A stretch of 64,000 nt of DNA from Betaproteobacteria bacterium (GTDB lineage: Bacteria; Pseudomonadota; Gammaproteobacteria; Burkholderiales; SG8-41): the NCBI GenBank assembly GCA_028292435.1, contig JAQGMI010000145.1, positions 45,259-109,258 of the forward strand, given 5' to 3'. The position numbers and the translations under genes were made by a program. A model generated the notes under the pieces. The model saw nothing but the letters and a program-made list of their open reading frames with translations. It was not told the DNA's origin and searched no databases. This document shows, one piece after another, positions 1-9,893 of this stretch (its first letter is position 1; every line of letters starts with the position of its first letter).

Positions 1-753
1 TTTGCACAAGTAGACATTGCGCGGGCATGAATTGGTGGAACGGCTGCCGGTGCGCGGCTTCAATTGACCCGTCAGGCGATAGTTGGCCGCCTGCGGTCCG
101 AGCACGGCGAACACCGGGTCGAGCAACGGCAGATCGATCACCTGACCCTTACCGCCGTTGTGTTCAACCTCGCGCAACGCAATCATCACGGCCGTCGAAC
201 CGTACAGACCGGCGTACGAATCGGCCATGTACATAGGCGGCAGCACCGGTTCGCGATCGGCAAAGCCGTTGATCGCGGCAAATCCGGACATGCCTTCAAC
301 CAGCGTGCCGAATCCCGGCCGGCGTTTGTATGGCCCGGTCTGGCCCCAGCCCGAAATGCGTACGATCACGAGCTTGGGATTTATAGCGAACAGCACATCG
401 GGGCCGAGGTCCATTTCTTCGAGCGTGCCCGGGCGAAAACTTTCGACGAACACCGCTGCATGCTTGAGCAGATCGAGCAGGATCGCACGGGCTTCGGGCT
501 TGCGTAGTTCAAGACCGAGACTTTTCTTGTTGCGCGCGTAGATTTTCCAGTTCGTCGCAACGCCGTCGGTTTGCCATGCGCGCAGCGTGTCGCCGGCGGG
601 TGGCTCGATCTTGATGACTTCGGCGCCGAAATCACCGAGCACTTGTGTCAGCGTATTGCCGGCGACCAGCCGCGACATGTCGATGATGCGCACGCCATCG
701 AGCGCGCCTTTGGCGGTGGGCTGATACGATTTTTTCCGCAATGCGCTCTTCAT
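1..753 (-). CDS. CaiB/BaiF family CoA-transferase (C-terminus beyond window)
   Basis: Class III CoA-transferase that moves CoA between carboxylic acids; the substrate cannot be read from sequence. The 251 visible codons run off the left edge without a stop. Family landmarks are DGVRIIDMSRLVAG near residue 19, DFGAEVIKIEPP at 41-52, GWGQTGPYKRRPGF at 135-148, and MADSYAG, in which Asp178 matches the catalytic aspartate of formyl-CoA transferase. The visible end PRNVYLCK is the usual lead-in to the DG..(W/Y) segment. The ATG overlaps the TGA of the upstream Bug gene by four bases (ATGA), so the two are probably translated together. An uptake protein beside a CoA-transferase suggests acquisition and activation of an organic acid; that is inference. 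Confidence 0.9.
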   Translation of the reverse strand, partial: MKSALRKKSYQPTAKGALDGVRIIDMSRLVAGNTLTQVLGDFGAEVIKIEPPAGDTLRAWQTDGVATNWKIYARNKKSLGLELRKPEARAILLDLLKHAAVFVESFRPGTLEEMDLGPDVLFAINPKLVIVRISGWGQTGPYKRRPGFGTLVEGMSGFAAINGFADREPVLPPMYMADSYAGLYGSTAVMIALREVEHNGGKGQVIDLPLLDPVFAVLGPQAANYRLTGQLKPRTGSRSTNSCPRNVYLCK

Positions 754-1718
754 TCCGGTTTGATGTTCGCGGTTTTGACGACTTGGCTCCACTTGGCGAT
801 TTCGTTTTTGACGATTGTGTTGAAGCCGTCCGGCGTCGTCGGCGCGGCGACGGCGCCGAAATCGGCAAAGCGCTTCTTGATGTCGTCGGTCGTCATGGTT
901 TTGTGAATCTCGGCGTTGAGACGGTCGATGATGGGCTTGGGCGTTTTGGCCGCCACGAATACGCCCCACCACAAATCGTTGTCGTAGCCGGGAAGCGTTT
1001 CGGCGATCGCGGGCAGGTTCGGCAGGAAGGCGGAGCGTTGCGGGCTGCTGACGCCGATCGCGCGCAGGCGCCCTGACTGCATCTGGGTTTCCACCGCCGT
1101 CAGGCTCACCAGCAGCACTTGCACCTGGCCCGCCATCAAGTCGGTGATCGCGGGCGCCATGCCTTTGTGCGGCACGTGAACCATGTCGATTTTGGCCATC
1201 GATTTCAGCACTTCGACGCCGAAATGGTTGATGCCGCCGACGCCCGACGAGGTGTAATTCAATTGACCGGGCCGTGCGCGCGCGACGGCGATTAATTCCT
1301 TGACCGTCTTCGCGGGTACCGACGGATGCACAACGAGCACCATGGGACCGCGGGCGATCATCGTAACGCCCGCAAGATCGTTGACCGGATCGAACGGCAG
1401 CTTCGCCATCAAGGCCGCGCCGGTGGTGTACGTCGTCGACGTTATATAAAGCGTGTGCCCATCGGGCGGCGCTTTGGCCGTCAAGTCGGCCGCGATCATC
1501 TGCGACGCGCCTGGACGGTTATCGACGATCACCGTCTGGCCGAGCGCTTCCGACAGGCGCTGGCTCAACGCGCGCGCAAAAATATCATTGCTGCCGCCGG
1601 CCGGCGCACCCACCAGGAAGCGGATCGGCTTCGACGGATACGCGGGCTGTGCAAGCGCGTGCCCCGATAGCAATAAAGCCGGTAGCGCCGCGCAGAATAA
1701 ATGCCTGCTCGAAATCAT
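750..1718 (-). CDS. Bug/TctC family periplasmic solute-binding protein
   Basis: Tripartite tricarboxylate transporter receptor (Bug) family, periplasmic binding proteins for organic acids that are hugely expanded in Burkholderiales. I start at 1718 because MISSRHLFCAALPALLLSGHA is a classical Sec signal ending in an ALA|QPAYPSKPIRF cleavage region; an upstream in-frame start at 1775 would add 19 residues without signal character. Family signatures are YPSKPIRFLVGAPAGGSNDIFAR, VDNRPGA and HVPHKGMAPAITDLMAGQV. No TctA/TctB membrane genes are nearby, as is common for orphan Bug proteins. It overlaps the CoA-transferase start by ATGA. The ligand is unknown. Confidence 0.9.
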   Translation of the reverse strand: MISSRHLFCAALPALLLSGHALAQPAYPSKPIRFLVGAPAGGSNDIFARALSQRLSEALGQTVIVDNRPGASQMIAADLTAKAPPDGHTLYITSTTYTTGAALMAKLPFDPVNDLAGVTMIARGPMVLVVHPSVPAKTVKELIAVARARPGQLNYTSSGVGGINHFGVEVLKSMAKIDMVHVPHKGMAPAITDLMAGQVQVLLVSLTAVETQMQSGRLRAIGVSSPQRSAFLPNLPAIAETLPGYDNDLWWGVFVAAKTPKPIIDRLNAEIHKTMTTDDIKKRFADFGAVAAPTTPDGFNTIVKNEIAKWSQVVKTANIKPE

Positions 1719-1909
1719 GTGTGTCCAGTAACGGGAAATTGACCGGCGAACCGGAGGGCAAAAACATAACAGCAATCATGCGGGGCCGCAATCCACGGCG
1801 CCCGGTCGCGCCGCCTGCGCTAAAATAACCGGCGTAGCGCGTTGCGTGCGCCATGACATTGCGCGCACTGCCGGCATTCTCTCTCCCATATCGACCGAGG
1901 AGCATCATC

Positions 1910-2824
1910 ATGACCGATCTATCATCAGGCACGCCGTCGCTCGCTTCGCCCGGTGCGCGTTTTCGCGCCGCCGTCGCCGCCGAAAAGCCGCTGCAAATCG
2001 CCGGCACCATCAATGCGTATCACGCACGCATGGCCGAGCGCGTCGGCTTCAAAGCCATCTACCTGTCGGGCGGCGGGGTTGCTGCCGGCTCGCTCGGGTT
2101 GCCTGATCTGGGCATCAGTAATCTCGACGACGTGTTGACTGACGTCCGCCGCATCACCGACGTGTGCTCTTTGCCGCTGCTCGTCGACGTCGATACCGGT
2201 TTTGGCGCGAGCGCATTCAATGTTGGACGCACCGTCAAATCGCTGATCAAGTTCGGCGCGGCCGCGATGCACATCGAAGACCAGGTCGGCGCCAAGCGCT
2301 GCGGACATCGCCCGAACAAGGAGCTCGTGACGCAACAGGAAATGGTCGACCGCATTAAAGCGTCGGCCGACGCCAAGACCGATCGCGAATTCGTGGTGAT
2401 CGCGCGCACCGATGCGCTCGCGGTCGAAGGACTGCAGGCGGCGATCGATCGCGCGTGTGCGTGCGTCGAAGCGGGTGCCGACATGATTTTCCCCGAAGCG
2501 ATTACCGAGCTCTCGATGTACAAGAAGTTTGCCGACGCGGTGAAGGTACCGATTCTCGCGAATATCACCGAATTCGGCGCGACCCCGCTGTTCACGACCG
2601 ACGAGCTCAAGAGCGCGAACGTGGCGATGGCGCTTTATCCGTTGTCCGCATTCCGTGCGATGAACGCCGCCGCGCTCAACGTCTTCCAGGCGCTGCGCAA
2701 GGAAGGCACGCAGAAAAACGTCGTCGATACGATGCAGACGCGCAACGACCTTTACGATTACCTCGGCTATCACGTGTACGAGCAAAAGCTCGATAGTCTG
2801 TTTGCCGCCGCCAAGAAGAAATAA
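1910..2824 (+). CDS. prpB: methylisocitrate lyase
   Basis: Cleaves 2-methylisocitrate to pyruvate and succinate, the last step of the methylcitrate pathway for propionate. The catalytic KRCGH motif is at residues 129-133 (Cys131), preceded by VDVDTGFG at 92-99 and followed by FPEAITE and [12 protein letters not shown]. The C-terminal part (TDELKSA through NDLYDYLGY) is very close to E. coli PrpB, which separates it from phosphonopyruvate hydrolases and isocitrate lyase. Length 304 aa is normal. The start is supported by GAGGAG seven bases upstream. No prpC, acnD or prpF lies in the window, so the rest of the pathway must be elsewhere. Confidence 0.93.
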   Translation: MTDLSSGTPSLASPGARFRAAVAAEKPLQIAGTINAYHARMAERVGFKAIYLSGGGVAAGSLGLPDLGISNLDDVLTDVRRITDVCSLPLLVDVDTGFGASAFNVGRTVKSLIKFGAAAMHIEDQVGAKRCGHRPNKELVTQQEMVDRIKASADAKTDREFVVIARTDALAVEGLQAAIDRACACVEAGADMIFPEAITELSMYKKFADAVKVPILANITEFGATPLFTTDELKSANVAMALYPLSAFRAMNAAALNVFQALRKEGTQKNVVDTMQTRNDLYDYLGYHVYEQKLDSLFAAAKKK

Positions 2825-2837
2825 TAGCGAGCGTTCG

Positions 2838-3833
2838 ATGACCGGCCTGTTGCTGTCGAAATCGTTTGTCGCGAAATATGGCGGCGAACTCAACGAAGTC
2901 GCACAGCGCGTCAAACTCAAGCCGGAAATCCTGCATCTGCCGGACGATCCGCAGGCGCGCATGTCGCAGGCCGACTGCGACCGCATTGAAGTGACGATGC
3001 AGACGCGCGATGTTAGGTTCTCGGATTACTTCAAGGGATTCGGCGACGCGCTGATCGCGGCGACCAATTTAAAGTGGGCGCATTTTCACAGCACCGCGAT
3101 CGAGCAGCACGTGTTCGTGCCGCCGTTGCTCGCGCGCGGCGTGAAGCTCACGACCTCCGCGGGCTCGAACGGCGAACCGGTCGCGCAAACCGCGATTGCA
3201 GGGTTGCTGATGCTGGCACGGCGTTTTCCCCACTGGCTCGACGCGCAGCGGCGTCACGCGTGGGAGCCGCTGCGCGGCGATGCCGCGCCTGCCGACTTGC
3301 GCGGTCAAACGGTGATCGTCGTCGGCCTGGGCAATATCGGGATGCCGGTGGCGCAATTTTGCCGCGCGCTCAGCATGCACGTGATCGGCATCCGGCGCAC
3401 GCCCAAAAAAGCGGATGATCCGTTCGATGAAATTTATCCGCTCGCCGAACTCGGTAAGTTATTGCCGCGTTGCCAGTGGCTCGTGCTCGCGTGTCCGTAT
3501 ACGAAAGAGACGCATCACATTGTCAATGCAGACACCCTCGCGCAACTGCCGCGCGGCGCCGCGCTGATCAACGTCGCGCGCGGCCGGGTGGTCGATGAAC
3601 CCGCATTGATCGATGCATTGAAGGCCGGCCAGGTCGGCTGCGCCTACCTTGATGTGTTCGAAAAAGAACCCTTGCCGGCGGATTCCCCGCTGTGGGCACT
3701 GCCAAACGTGATCGTGACGCCGCATAACGCGTCGGTGTCCGCCGGCAATGACCGCCGGAGCGCCCAGATTTTTCTCGCGAATCTTGAGAAATGGGCCTGC
3801 GGCGAGCCGCTCGCCAATCCGCATACGGCTTAA
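2838..3833 (+). CDS. D-2-hydroxyacid dehydrogenase (NAD-dependent)
   Basis: Reduces a 2-oxoacid, or oxidises the D-2-hydroxyacid, with NAD(P)H. The Rossmann motif GLGNIG is at residues 163-168. Catalytic elements appear in order: Arg in NVARGRVVDE, Glu in FEKEPLP and His in TPHNASVS. The N-terminal lobe is divergent, and the protein resembles the glyoxylate/hydroxypyruvate reductase branch more than formate or phosphoglycerate dehydrogenases. At 331 aa it has no regulatory ACT domain. It starts 13 bases after prpB, so the two are probably cotranscribed. The substrate is not decided by sequence. Confidence 0.85.
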   Translation: MTGLLLSKSFVAKYGGELNEVAQRVKLKPEILHLPDDPQARMSQADCDRIEVTMQTRDVRFSDYFKGFGDALIAATNLKWAHFHSTAIEQHVFVPPLLARGVKLTTSAGSNGEPVAQTAIAGLLMLARRFPHWLDAQRRHAWEPLRGDAAPADLRGQTVIVVGLGNIGMPVAQFCRALSMHVIGIRRTPKKADDPFDEIYPLAELGKLLPRCQWLVLACPYTKETHHIVNADTLAQLPRGAALINVARGRVVDEPALIDALKAGQVGCAYLDVFEKEPLPADSPLWALPNVIVTPHNASVSAGNDRRSAQIFLANLEKWACGEPLANPHTA

Positions 3834-3884
3834 TACAGGCTCGGTTCCGCGTGCGCGAAGCGGTCTTTCGGCCGCCAGTGCGGC

Positions 3885-3890
3885 TATAAT
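3885..3890 (+). promoter_or_regulatory. -10 element upstream of hemA
   Basis: A perfect TATAAT lies about 30 bases before the hemA start, in the gap after the dehydrogenase gene. I see no good -35 at the right spacing. Transcription would begin near 3897 and leave a short leader. Confidence 0.55.
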
Positions 3891-3919
3891 ATGCGCCTTC
3901 ATTCATGGGCTTGGCTCTC

Positions 3920-5170
3920 ATGCAGCTCTTTGCTTTCGGTATCAACCACCAGACTGCGCCGCTCGAATTGCGCGAGCAGGTGGTGATCAACGCCGAAAAT
4001 CTGGTGCAGGCGCTGCGCGATCTAGTCAATCGCAATCCGGTCAAGGAAGCCGCGATCATTTCAACGTGCAATCGCACCGAAGTATATTGCGACACCGATG
4101 AGCCGCGCCAGGCGCTGAGCTGGCTCGCCGACTATCACAACCTTAAAGCGCAGAACCTCGAGCCGTACATGTACCAGTTGCCGCGCGAGCGCGCGGTCAA
4201 GCACGCGTTTCGCGTCGCGAGCGGACTCGACTCGATGGTCTTGGGCGAACCGCAGATTCTCGGTCAGTTCAAGGATGCAGTGCGCACCGCGGAAGAAGCC
4301 GGCACGCTCGGTCTGCTGCTGAACAAATTATTTCAACGCACGTTTTCGGTGGCGAAAGCCGTGCGCTCGGAGACCGACATCGGCGCGAGCACGGTGTCGA
4401 TGGCATCCGCCGCCGTGCGCTTCGCCGAGCGCATATACCCGACCATTGCCGAACAAAGCGCGCTTTTCATCGGCGCTGGCGAAATGATCGAGTTGACCGC
4501 GACGCATTTCGGCGCGCGTCATCCACGGCACATGACGTTCGCCAATCGCACTGTCGAACGCGCGCAGCAGCTCGCCGAACGCTTTCGCGGACGCGCGATC
4601 AGCTTGAACGATCTGCCTTCGCAGCTCGCGGTGCACGACATTATCGTGTCGTGCACCGCGAGCATGCTGCCGATTATCGGCAAGGGCTTGGTCGAAAGCG
4701 CTTTGCGCGCGCGCAAGCATCGTCCGTTGCTGATCATCGATCTCGCGGTACCGCGCGATGTCGAGACCGAAGTTGGCGCGCTCGACGACGTTTTTCTATG
4801 CACCGTCGACGATCTCGGCAAGATGGCGCGCGAGGGTCTCGACATCCGCGAATCGGCGGTTGCGCAGGCCGAAGCGATTATCGAAACGCAGGTCGGCGAT
4901 TTCATGCAATGGCTCGACAACCGCGAGCTCGTGCCGACGATCCGCGCGTTGCGCGATGACGCGGAGCACGCGCGCCGCCAGGAAGTCGAGCGCGCCGTGC
5001 GCCAGCTTGCGCGCGGCGACAATGCCCAGCAGGTCATCGAGCAGCTGAGCCACTCGCTGACCAACAAGTTCTTGCACGCGCCGACGCACGCGCTCAATCA
5101 TGCGAACGACGACGATCGCGAACAACTCGTCAACATGTTAAAGCGGCTTTTCCAGCTGAAGAAACCGTAA
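3920..5170 (+). CDS. hemA: glutamyl-tRNA reductase
   Basis: First committed enzyme of C5-pathway tetrapyrrole synthesis: reduces glutamyl-tRNA(Glu) to glutamate-1-semialdehyde with [19 protein letters not shown] is at the N-terminus and the catalytic STCNRTEVY places Cys at residue 50. GEPQILGQ, the NADPH-domain [10 protein letters not shown] and the C-terminal dimerisation helix follow. I prefer ATG 3920 over the in-frame ATG at 3905 because homologues start at the MxLxAFGxNH strand. Its TAATG end shares a base with prfA, giving a tight hemA-prfA-prmC unit. Confidence 0.96.
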   Translation: MQLFAFGINHQTAPLELREQVVINAENLVQALRDLVNRNPVKEAAIISTCNRTEVYCDTDEPRQALSWLADYHNLKAQNLEPYMYQLPRERAVKHAFRVASGLDSMVLGEPQILGQFKDAVRTAEEAGTLGLLLNKLFQRTFSVAKAVRSETDIGASTVSMASAAVRFAERIYPTIAEQSALFIGAGEMIELTATHFGARHPRHMTFANRTVERAQQLAERFRGRAISLNDLPSQLAVHDIIVSCTASMLPIIGKGLVESALRARKHRPLLIIDLAVPRDVETEVGALDDVFLCTVDDLGKMAREGLDIRESAVAQAEAIIETQVGDFMQWLDNRELVPTIRALRDDAEHARRQEVERAVRQLARGDNAQQVIEQLSHSLTNKFLHAPTHALNHANDDDREQLVNMLKRLFQLKKP

Positions 5171-6264
5171 TGAAGGAAAGCATCGCCGCCAAACTGCAGC
5201 AACTCACGCTGCGGCTTGAAGAGTTGAACGGGTTGTTGAGCGCCGAAAACGCGACCGCGAGCATGGACACGTACCGCAAGCTCACGCGTGAGCACGCGGA
5301 AATTACGCCGGTTGTCGAGCTCTACTCGTTATATCGCCGCAGCGAAGACGACATGCGCGCGGCCGAAGAAATGACGGCCGATCCCGCGATGCGCGAATTC
5401 GCCGAAACCGAAATCAAGGAGGCGCGCGCACGGCTCGAAGCGCTCGAAGCCGACCTGCAGAAAGAATTGCTGCCGAAGGACCCCAACGACGAGCGCAATA
5501 TTTTTCTCGAAATCCGCGCCGGCACCGGCGGCGACGAGTCGGCGCTGTTCTCGGCCGATCTGTTTCGCATGTATACGCGCTTCGCCGAGCGCAAGAAATG
5601 GCAGGTCGAAATCATGTCGCAAAGCCAGAGCGAGCTCGGCGGCTATAAGGAAGTCATCGCGCGCATCGCCGGACAGGGCGCGTACTCAAAATTGAAATTC
5701 GAGTCCGGCGGCCACCGCGTGCAGCGCGTGCCGACCACCGAGACGCAGGGCCGTATTCACACCTCGGCGTGCACCGTCGCCGTGTTGCCGGAAGTCGATG
5801 CAGTTGCCGACGTTGTGTTGAACCCGGCCGAAATGCGCATCGATACGTTTCGTTCGTCGGGCGCCGGCGGCCAGCACATCAATAAAACCGATTCGGCGAT
5901 CCGCATTACGCATTTGCCGACCGGCATCGTCGTCGAATGCCAGGACGACCGCTCGCAGCACAAGAACAAGGCGCGCGCGCTGGCAGTGTTGGCCGCGCGC
6001 ATCAAGGATGCGCAGGTGCGCGAGCAGAACCAGAAAACCGCTGCCAAGCGCAAATCGCTGATCGGCAGCGGCGACCGCTCCGAGCGCATCCGCACCTATA
6101 ACTTTCCGCAGGGCCGCGTGACCGATCACCGCATCAATCTCACGCTTTACAAGATTGCGGCCATCATGGACGGCGATCTCGATGAATTGACCGGCGCTCT
6201 GAGTTCCGAGCACCAGGCCGAGCAGCTTGCGGCGCTGGGTGAAGATTCGGCGCAGGCGGCGTGA
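5170..6264 (+). CDS. prfA: peptide chain release factor 1
   Basis: Recognises UAA and UAG and triggers release of the peptide from the ribosome. The GGQ motif sits in [17 protein letters not shown], and the recognition segment around [14 protein letters not shown] matches the RF1-type (PxT) pattern rather than RF2 (SPF). [12 protein letters not shown] and the C-terminal [21 protein letters not shown] are typical. At 364 aa it is full length. The start overlaps the hemA stop by one base, and prmC, which methylates this GGQ glutamine, follows directly. Confidence 0.97.
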   Translation: MKESIAAKLQQLTLRLEELNGLLSAENATASMDTYRKLTREHAEITPVVELYSLYRRSEDDMRAAEEMTADPAMREFAETEIKEARARLEALEADLQKELLPKDPNDERNIFLEIRAGTGGDESALFSADLFRMYTRFAERKKWQVEIMSQSQSELGGYKEVIARIAGQGAYSKLKFESGGHRVQRVPTTETQGRIHTSACTVAVLPEVDAVADVVLNPAEMRIDTFRSSGAGGQHINKTDSAIRITHLPTGIVVECQDDRSQHKNKARALAVLAARIKDAQVREQNQKTAAKRKSLIGSGDRSERIRTYNFPQGRVTDHRINLTLYKIAAIMDGDLDELTGALSSEHQAEQLAALGEDSAQAA

Positions 6265-6296
6265 TGCGCTTGTCGTCGATTCGCTGATCGTCAATC

Positions 6297-7115
6297 GTGT
6301 CACCCACGATTGCATCGGCGCCGCCCGGTGAGCCGCTCGATCCCGTCGACGCGCGCGCACTGCTGCGTCATGCATTGAACGTAGACGACGTGTACTTGGT
6401 GACGCATCGCGACGATCCGCTGAATGCCGAACAGATCGCGGCATACGCCGCTTTGATTGCGCGCCGCAAGGCCGGCGAGCCGGTTGCATACATCGTCGGC
6501 AAGCGTGAATTCTTCAGTCTCGAGTTCGCTGTCACACCGGCGGTGCTGATTCCGCGTCCGGAGACCGAATTGCTTGTCGAGACTGCGCTCGAGCACATTG
6601 CGGACGGCGCGGACGCACGCGTGCTCGACCTCGGCACGGGCAGCGGCTGTATCGCCGTTAGCATCGCGAGCCACCGGGCGCGCGCGCAGGTGGTCGCCGT
6701 GGATAAAAGCAAAGAGGCTTTAGACGTCGCGCGTGCAAACGCCAGCCACCACGGAACCAGCAATGTCGAATTCAGGCAAAGCGATTGGTTTTCAGCGGTG
6801 GCCGATGACTTGTTCGACATCATCGTGTCGAATCCGCCGTACATCGCAGCGGGCGATCCGCATCTCGGCAGCGGCGACTTGCGCGCAGAGCCGACCAGCG
6901 CTTTGGTCGGCGGTTCTGACGGGCTCGATTGCATACGCGCCATCGTTACGACGGCGCCGCGTCACTTGAAATCCGGCGGATTGCTCGCATTTGAGCATGG
7001 TTACAATCAAGCGACGGCTGCTCGAGAGTTGCTCGAGTGTGCGGGTTTTAAAAAGGTCTTCACCTATAACGATATGGCAGGCATCGGCCGGGTAAGCCGC
7101 GGCCACCGGCCTTGA
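6297..7115 (+). CDS. prmC: peptide chain release factor N5-glutamine methyltransferase
   Basis: SAM-dependent enzyme that methylates the glutamine of the release-factor GGQ motif. The N-terminal helical domain (1-80) precedes FSLEFAVTPAVLIPRPETELLVE. SAM motif I is VLDLGTGSGCIA at 109-120, and the substrate-amide motif NPPY is at 179-182. The start is GTG at 6297; I found no better ATG. At 272 aa the length is usual. It lies 32 bases after prfA, the conserved pairing of enzyme and substrate gene. Confidence 0.95.
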   Translation: MSPTIASAPPGEPLDPVDARALLRHALNVDDVYLVTHRDDPLNAEQIAAYAALIARRKAGEPVAYIVGKREFFSLEFAVTPAVLIPRPETELLVETALEHIADGADARVLDLGTGSGCIAVSIASHRARAQVVAVDKSKEALDVARANASHHGTSNVEFRQSDWFSAVADDLFDIIVSNPPYIAAGDPHLGSGDLRAEPTSALVGGSDGLDCIRAIVTTAPRHLKSGGLLAFEHGYNQATAARELLECAGFKKVFTYNDMAGIGRVSRGHRP

Positions 7116-7141
7116 CGCCTTCGGCCACCATCCTATAAAAT
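7112..7141 (+). promoter_or_regulatory. sigma-70-type promoter for grxD
   Basis: TTGACG at 7112-7117 and TAAAAT at 7136-7141 are separated by 18 bases. The -35 overlaps the prmC stop codon. The predicted start site near 7148 leaves a leader of about 30 bases before the glutaredoxin ATG, suggesting grxD can be transcribed apart from hemA-prfA-prmC. Confidence 0.65.
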
Positions 7142-7177
7142 ACCGTATCAAATCACTCAAGTATTCAGGAGTCAGCA

Positions 7178-7486
7178 ATGAGCGTGCAAGAAGTTATTAA
7201 AGATCAAGTAACCAAGAACCCGGTCGTGCTTTACATGAAGGGTTCGCCCGACTTCCCGCAGTGCGGTTTTTCGGCCAACGTGGTCGGCATCCTGCGCGCG
7301 TGCGGTGTCGAGAATTTCTATTCCGTGAACGTGCTCGAGAATCCGGACATCCGCCAGGGCATCAAGGAATACGCGAATTGGCCGACGATTCCGCAGCTTT
7401 ACGTGAACGGCGAGTTTGTCGGCGGCTCCGACATCCTGCGCGAGATGTACGATAGCGGCGAACTCAAAAAAGTCCTGCAAAAGTAA
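7178..7486 (+). CDS. grxD: monothiol glutaredoxin Grx4/GrxD family
   Basis: Carries or relays 2Fe-2S clusters as a glutathione-bound dimer. The active site CGFS has its cysteine at residue 29, in FPQCGFSANVV. WPTIPQLYVNGEFVGGSDIL supplies the cis-proline TIPQ and glutathione-binding GGSD residues. At 102 aa it is a single-domain class II glutaredoxin. An AGGAG sequence precedes the ATG. It is flanked by its own promoter and a strong intrinsic terminator, so it may be a monocistronic unit in addition to readthrough from prmC. Confidence 0.95.
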   Translation: MSVQEVIKDQVTKNPVVLYMKGSPDFPQCGFSANVVGILRACGVENFYSVNVLENPDIRQGIKEYANWPTIPQLYVNGEFVGGSDILREMYDSGELKKVLQK

Positions 7487-7501
7487 ACGCTGGACCGCAA
7501 T

Positions 7502-7529
7502 AAAAAGGAAGCTGCGGCTTCCTTTTTTT
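7502..7529 (+). terminator. intrinsic terminator after grxD
   Basis: AAAAAGGAAGC and GCTTCCTTTTT form an 11-bp stem around a TGCG loop, followed by further T residues. It starts 15 bases past the grxD stop. The A/T symmetry means it could also act on the converging TauE/SafE gene. Confidence 0.85.
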
Positions 7530-7544
7530 ATTTGTGGCGGTGAT

Positions 7545-8375
7545 TCATCCGCCATGCCACCAGTGATAAACGTATTGCGCGAGCAATGCGAAAGCAATCA
7601 ACGCAAGCGCACGCCTGACCCACCGCCTGAACGCCGTCGCGTCGATACGATCGCGCACGCGTGCACCGCCGAATCCCGCCGCCACCGCAACGACGCATAA
7701 TGGCAGCGTCGCCAGCCATTGCGCGGACGACACCCCACCGTGCAGCGTCAGCACGGCGAACTGCGTTGTCTTGCCGACCAAAAAGCACAGTTGCATTGCC
7801 TGCACCATCATCGCGGGTACCAAGCCAAGCGCAAGGTAATAAATGATCAAGGGCGGCGCGGCGACGTTTGCCGTGCCTTCGAACAAACCGGCGGCTACGC
7901 CGGCCAGCGGCGCAAATGCTTTTTCATGCCGCTTGACGAGCGGCCACTCGCCGCGCGCCAGACGGTCGAGGTTGAGATACACGATGATAATCAGCGCGAG
8001 CAGCAACTGATACGGCGCATCCGGCGCCGCGACAAAAATCATCGTACCCGCGAAAGCGCCGAAAGTCGCGTACACCGGCATGAACCAGAATCGCTTGAAG
8101 GTCGCGGCTAACGGCCCGCTCGTTACGAGCGTCATGATGACGGTCGCAAGCGTAGGCAGCAGCACCGTGATGATTGCTGTTCGCATATCGACGAGCATGG
8201 CGACCATCGGCGTCGCGATGAATGGAAAGCCGAAGCCAAGCGCGCCCTGGATGAAGCCCGAGAGCAGGACCGCGAGCACGAGCCATGCGATGACCGCGAA
8301 CGGCAGCGATTCGAGCGCGGTCATCAGTGAATTCGCATCATTGTTCTGATAAAGAGCGGTCAAAATGAGAGGCAT
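7545..8375 (-). CDS. TauE/SafE family sulfite/organic anion permease
   Basis: Inner-membrane protein with about eight hydrophobic segments. Family features are GFIQGALGFGFPFIATPMVA near the N-terminus and GLFEGTANVAAPPLIIYYLALG in the repeat half. Members export or import sulfite, sulfoacetate or other small anions; the substrate here is unknown. ATG 8375 is preceded by a weak CAGG; ATG 8324 (MTALESLPFAVIAWL) would start right at the first membrane helix and is equally possible. It converges with grxD across the shared terminator. A sulfur-compound role is tempting because xsc lies 6 kb away, but nothing ties the two directly. Confidence 0.85.
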   Translation of the reverse strand: MPLILTALYQNNDANSLMTALESLPFAVIAWLVLAVLLSGFIQGALGFGFPFIATPMVAMLVDMRTAIITVLLPTLATVIMTLVTSGPLAATFKRFWFMPVYATFGAFAGTMIFVAAPDAPYQLLLALIIIVYLNLDRLARGEWPLVKRHEKAFAPLAGVAAGLFEGTANVAAPPLIIYYLALGLVPAMMVQAMQLCFLVGKTTQFAVLTLHGGVSSAQWLATLPLCVVAVAAGFGGARVRDRIDATAFRRWVRRALALIAFALLAQYVYHWWHGG

Positions 8376-8558
8376 TCTAACCTGCGGCGCCGGGCAGGCT
8401 GTCGGGTGGACACCCTCCACACCCCGTGCAATACTGAATTTGACGAACGTAGCACGTGGCCGGAAATCCCGGCGCGCCTGCGGACAGATGCCGCAAAGGC
8501 AGCGCAGACTGCCGGCGGATCGAATCTAAAAGATTGATACCAACGGGGGAGGGGAACA

Positions 8559-9848
8559 ATGTCTACCCAAGCGTCGAACGCGAATCTGCGGCGTGTCATC
8601 TTGTCGAGCCTGATCGGTGCCACCATCGAGTGGTACGATTTTTTTCTGTATGGCGTGGTCGCCGGCATTGTCTTCAACAAATTATATTTTCCGGGAAGCG
8701 ATCCGCTGATTTCGACGCTGCTCGCTTACTCGACGTTCGCAGTCGGATTCGTGACGCGCCCATTGGGCGGCATCATCTTCGGTCACTTCGGCGACCGCAT
8801 CGGGCGCAAGAGCGTGCTCGTGATTACGCTCATGATCATGGGTGTCGCGACTTTTCTGATCGGATTAATTCCAACCTACGAGCAGATCGGCGTATGGGCG
8901 CCGATTCTGCTGCTCGTGATGCGCATATTTCAGGGCATAGGCCTTGGTGGCGAATGGGGCGGCGCGGTATTGATGGCATTCGAATACGCGCCGCCGGAAA
9001 AGCGCGGGCTCTATGCAAGTATCCCGCAGATCGGACTGGCAATCGGCCTGTGCCTGAGTTCAGGCTTCGTGGCGCTGTTGTCTCAACTGCCGGAAGCGGA
9101 ATTTCTCGCCTGGGGCTGGCGTATCGCATTTCTGGTCAGCATCGTGCTCGTCGCGGTAGGTTTGTATATACGTCTGCGCATACTCGAGACGCCTGAATTT
9201 ATTCGAGTCAAAGACGCCGGACAGGAAGCGAAGATTCCGTTCGTCGACATGCTGCGCCAATATCCCAAAAACGTACTGCTTGGCATGGGCGCGCGCTACA
9301 TCGACGGCGTATTCTTCAATATTGTTGCCGTGTTCTCCATAGGCTATCTGGCGAACACGCTGAAAATTCCACGCCAGACGGCACTTTTCGGCGTGACCCT
9401 CGCAGCGCTGACGATGATCGTGACGATACCTTTGTTCGGCATGTTGTCCGATCGCATTGGCCGGCGCAAAGTCTACGCCGTCGGCTCGCTCGTGACGGCG
9501 GGTTCCATCTTCTGGCTGTTTTCAGTCGCGGCGCCCGGTGTCGACACCACGACGCTCTGGTTGTCGATGGTGATTCCATTCGGAATTTTCTATGCGTCGG
9601 TCTACGGTCCGGAAGCCGCGCTTTTTTCAGAACTGTTTGATCCGCGCGTGCGTTATACGGGGATTTCTTTCGTGTATCAGTTTTCGGGCATATTCGCGAG
9701 CGGCATCACGCCGATCATTGCGACGGCGTTGCTCGCCCAGGGCGACGGTCAGCCGTGGCTCATCTGCTGGTACGTTATATTCGCCGGCGTAGTGAGTGCC
9801 GTCTGCGCGATGTTTGCACGGCCGGTGGTACCGCAAAAAATGCTTTAA
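8559..9848 (+). CDS. MFS transporter, metabolite:H+ symporter (MHS) family
   Basis: Twelve-helix major facilitator of the MHS subgroup (ProP, KgtP and ShiA relatives). The N-terminus carries SSLIGATIEWYDFFLYG, the classical MHS start. GHFGDRIGRKSVLV is the loop 2-3 signature and SDRIGRRKVYAVG its second-half copy, with GLGGEWGGAVLMAFEYAP between. At 429 aa it is full length. A strong purine-rich GGGGAGGGGAAC precedes the ATG. It is followed 45 bases later by the GMC oxidoreductase in the same direction, suggesting uptake of an organic acid or alcohol oxidised by that enzyme. The substrate is not determined. Confidence 0.9.
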   Translation: MSTQASNANLRRVILSSLIGATIEWYDFFLYGVVAGIVFNKLYFPGSDPLISTLLAYSTFAVGFVTRPLGGIIFGHFGDRIGRKSVLVITLMIMGVATFLIGLIPTYEQIGVWAPILLLVMRIFQGIGLGGEWGGAVLMAFEYAPPEKRGLYASIPQIGLAIGLCLSSGFVALLSQLPEAEFLAWGWRIAFLVSIVLVAVGLYIRLRILETPEFIRVKDAGQEAKIPFVDMLRQYPKNVLLGMGARYIDGVFFNIVAVFSIGYLANTLKIPRQTALFGVTLAALTMIVTIPLFGMLSDRIGRRKVYAVGSLVTAGSIFWLFSVAAPGVDTTTLWLSMVIPFGIFYASVYGPEAALFSELFDPRVRYTGISFVYQFSGIFASGITPIIATALLAQGDGQPWLICWYVIFAGVVSAVCAMFARPVVPQKML

Positions 9849-9864
9849 ATCCTTTATTAATTTC

Positions 9865-9887
9865 GCGGGTGCCCGTGCGACACCCGC
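9865..9887 (+). other. hairpin between MFS and GMC genes
   Basis: GCGGGTG and CACCCGC form a perfect 7-bp stem around a 9-base loop in the 45-base gap. There is no T tract, so a full terminator is unlikely; it may lower readthrough or stabilise the upstream mRNA end. Confidence 0.3.
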
Positions 9888-9893
9888 CCGTCT

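Noticed and set aside
1925..2986. Long minus-strand open frame (353 codons) opposite prpB
   Set aside because: Product is Arg/His-rich, has no family features and mirrors the codon bias of the well-supported prpB on the plus strand.
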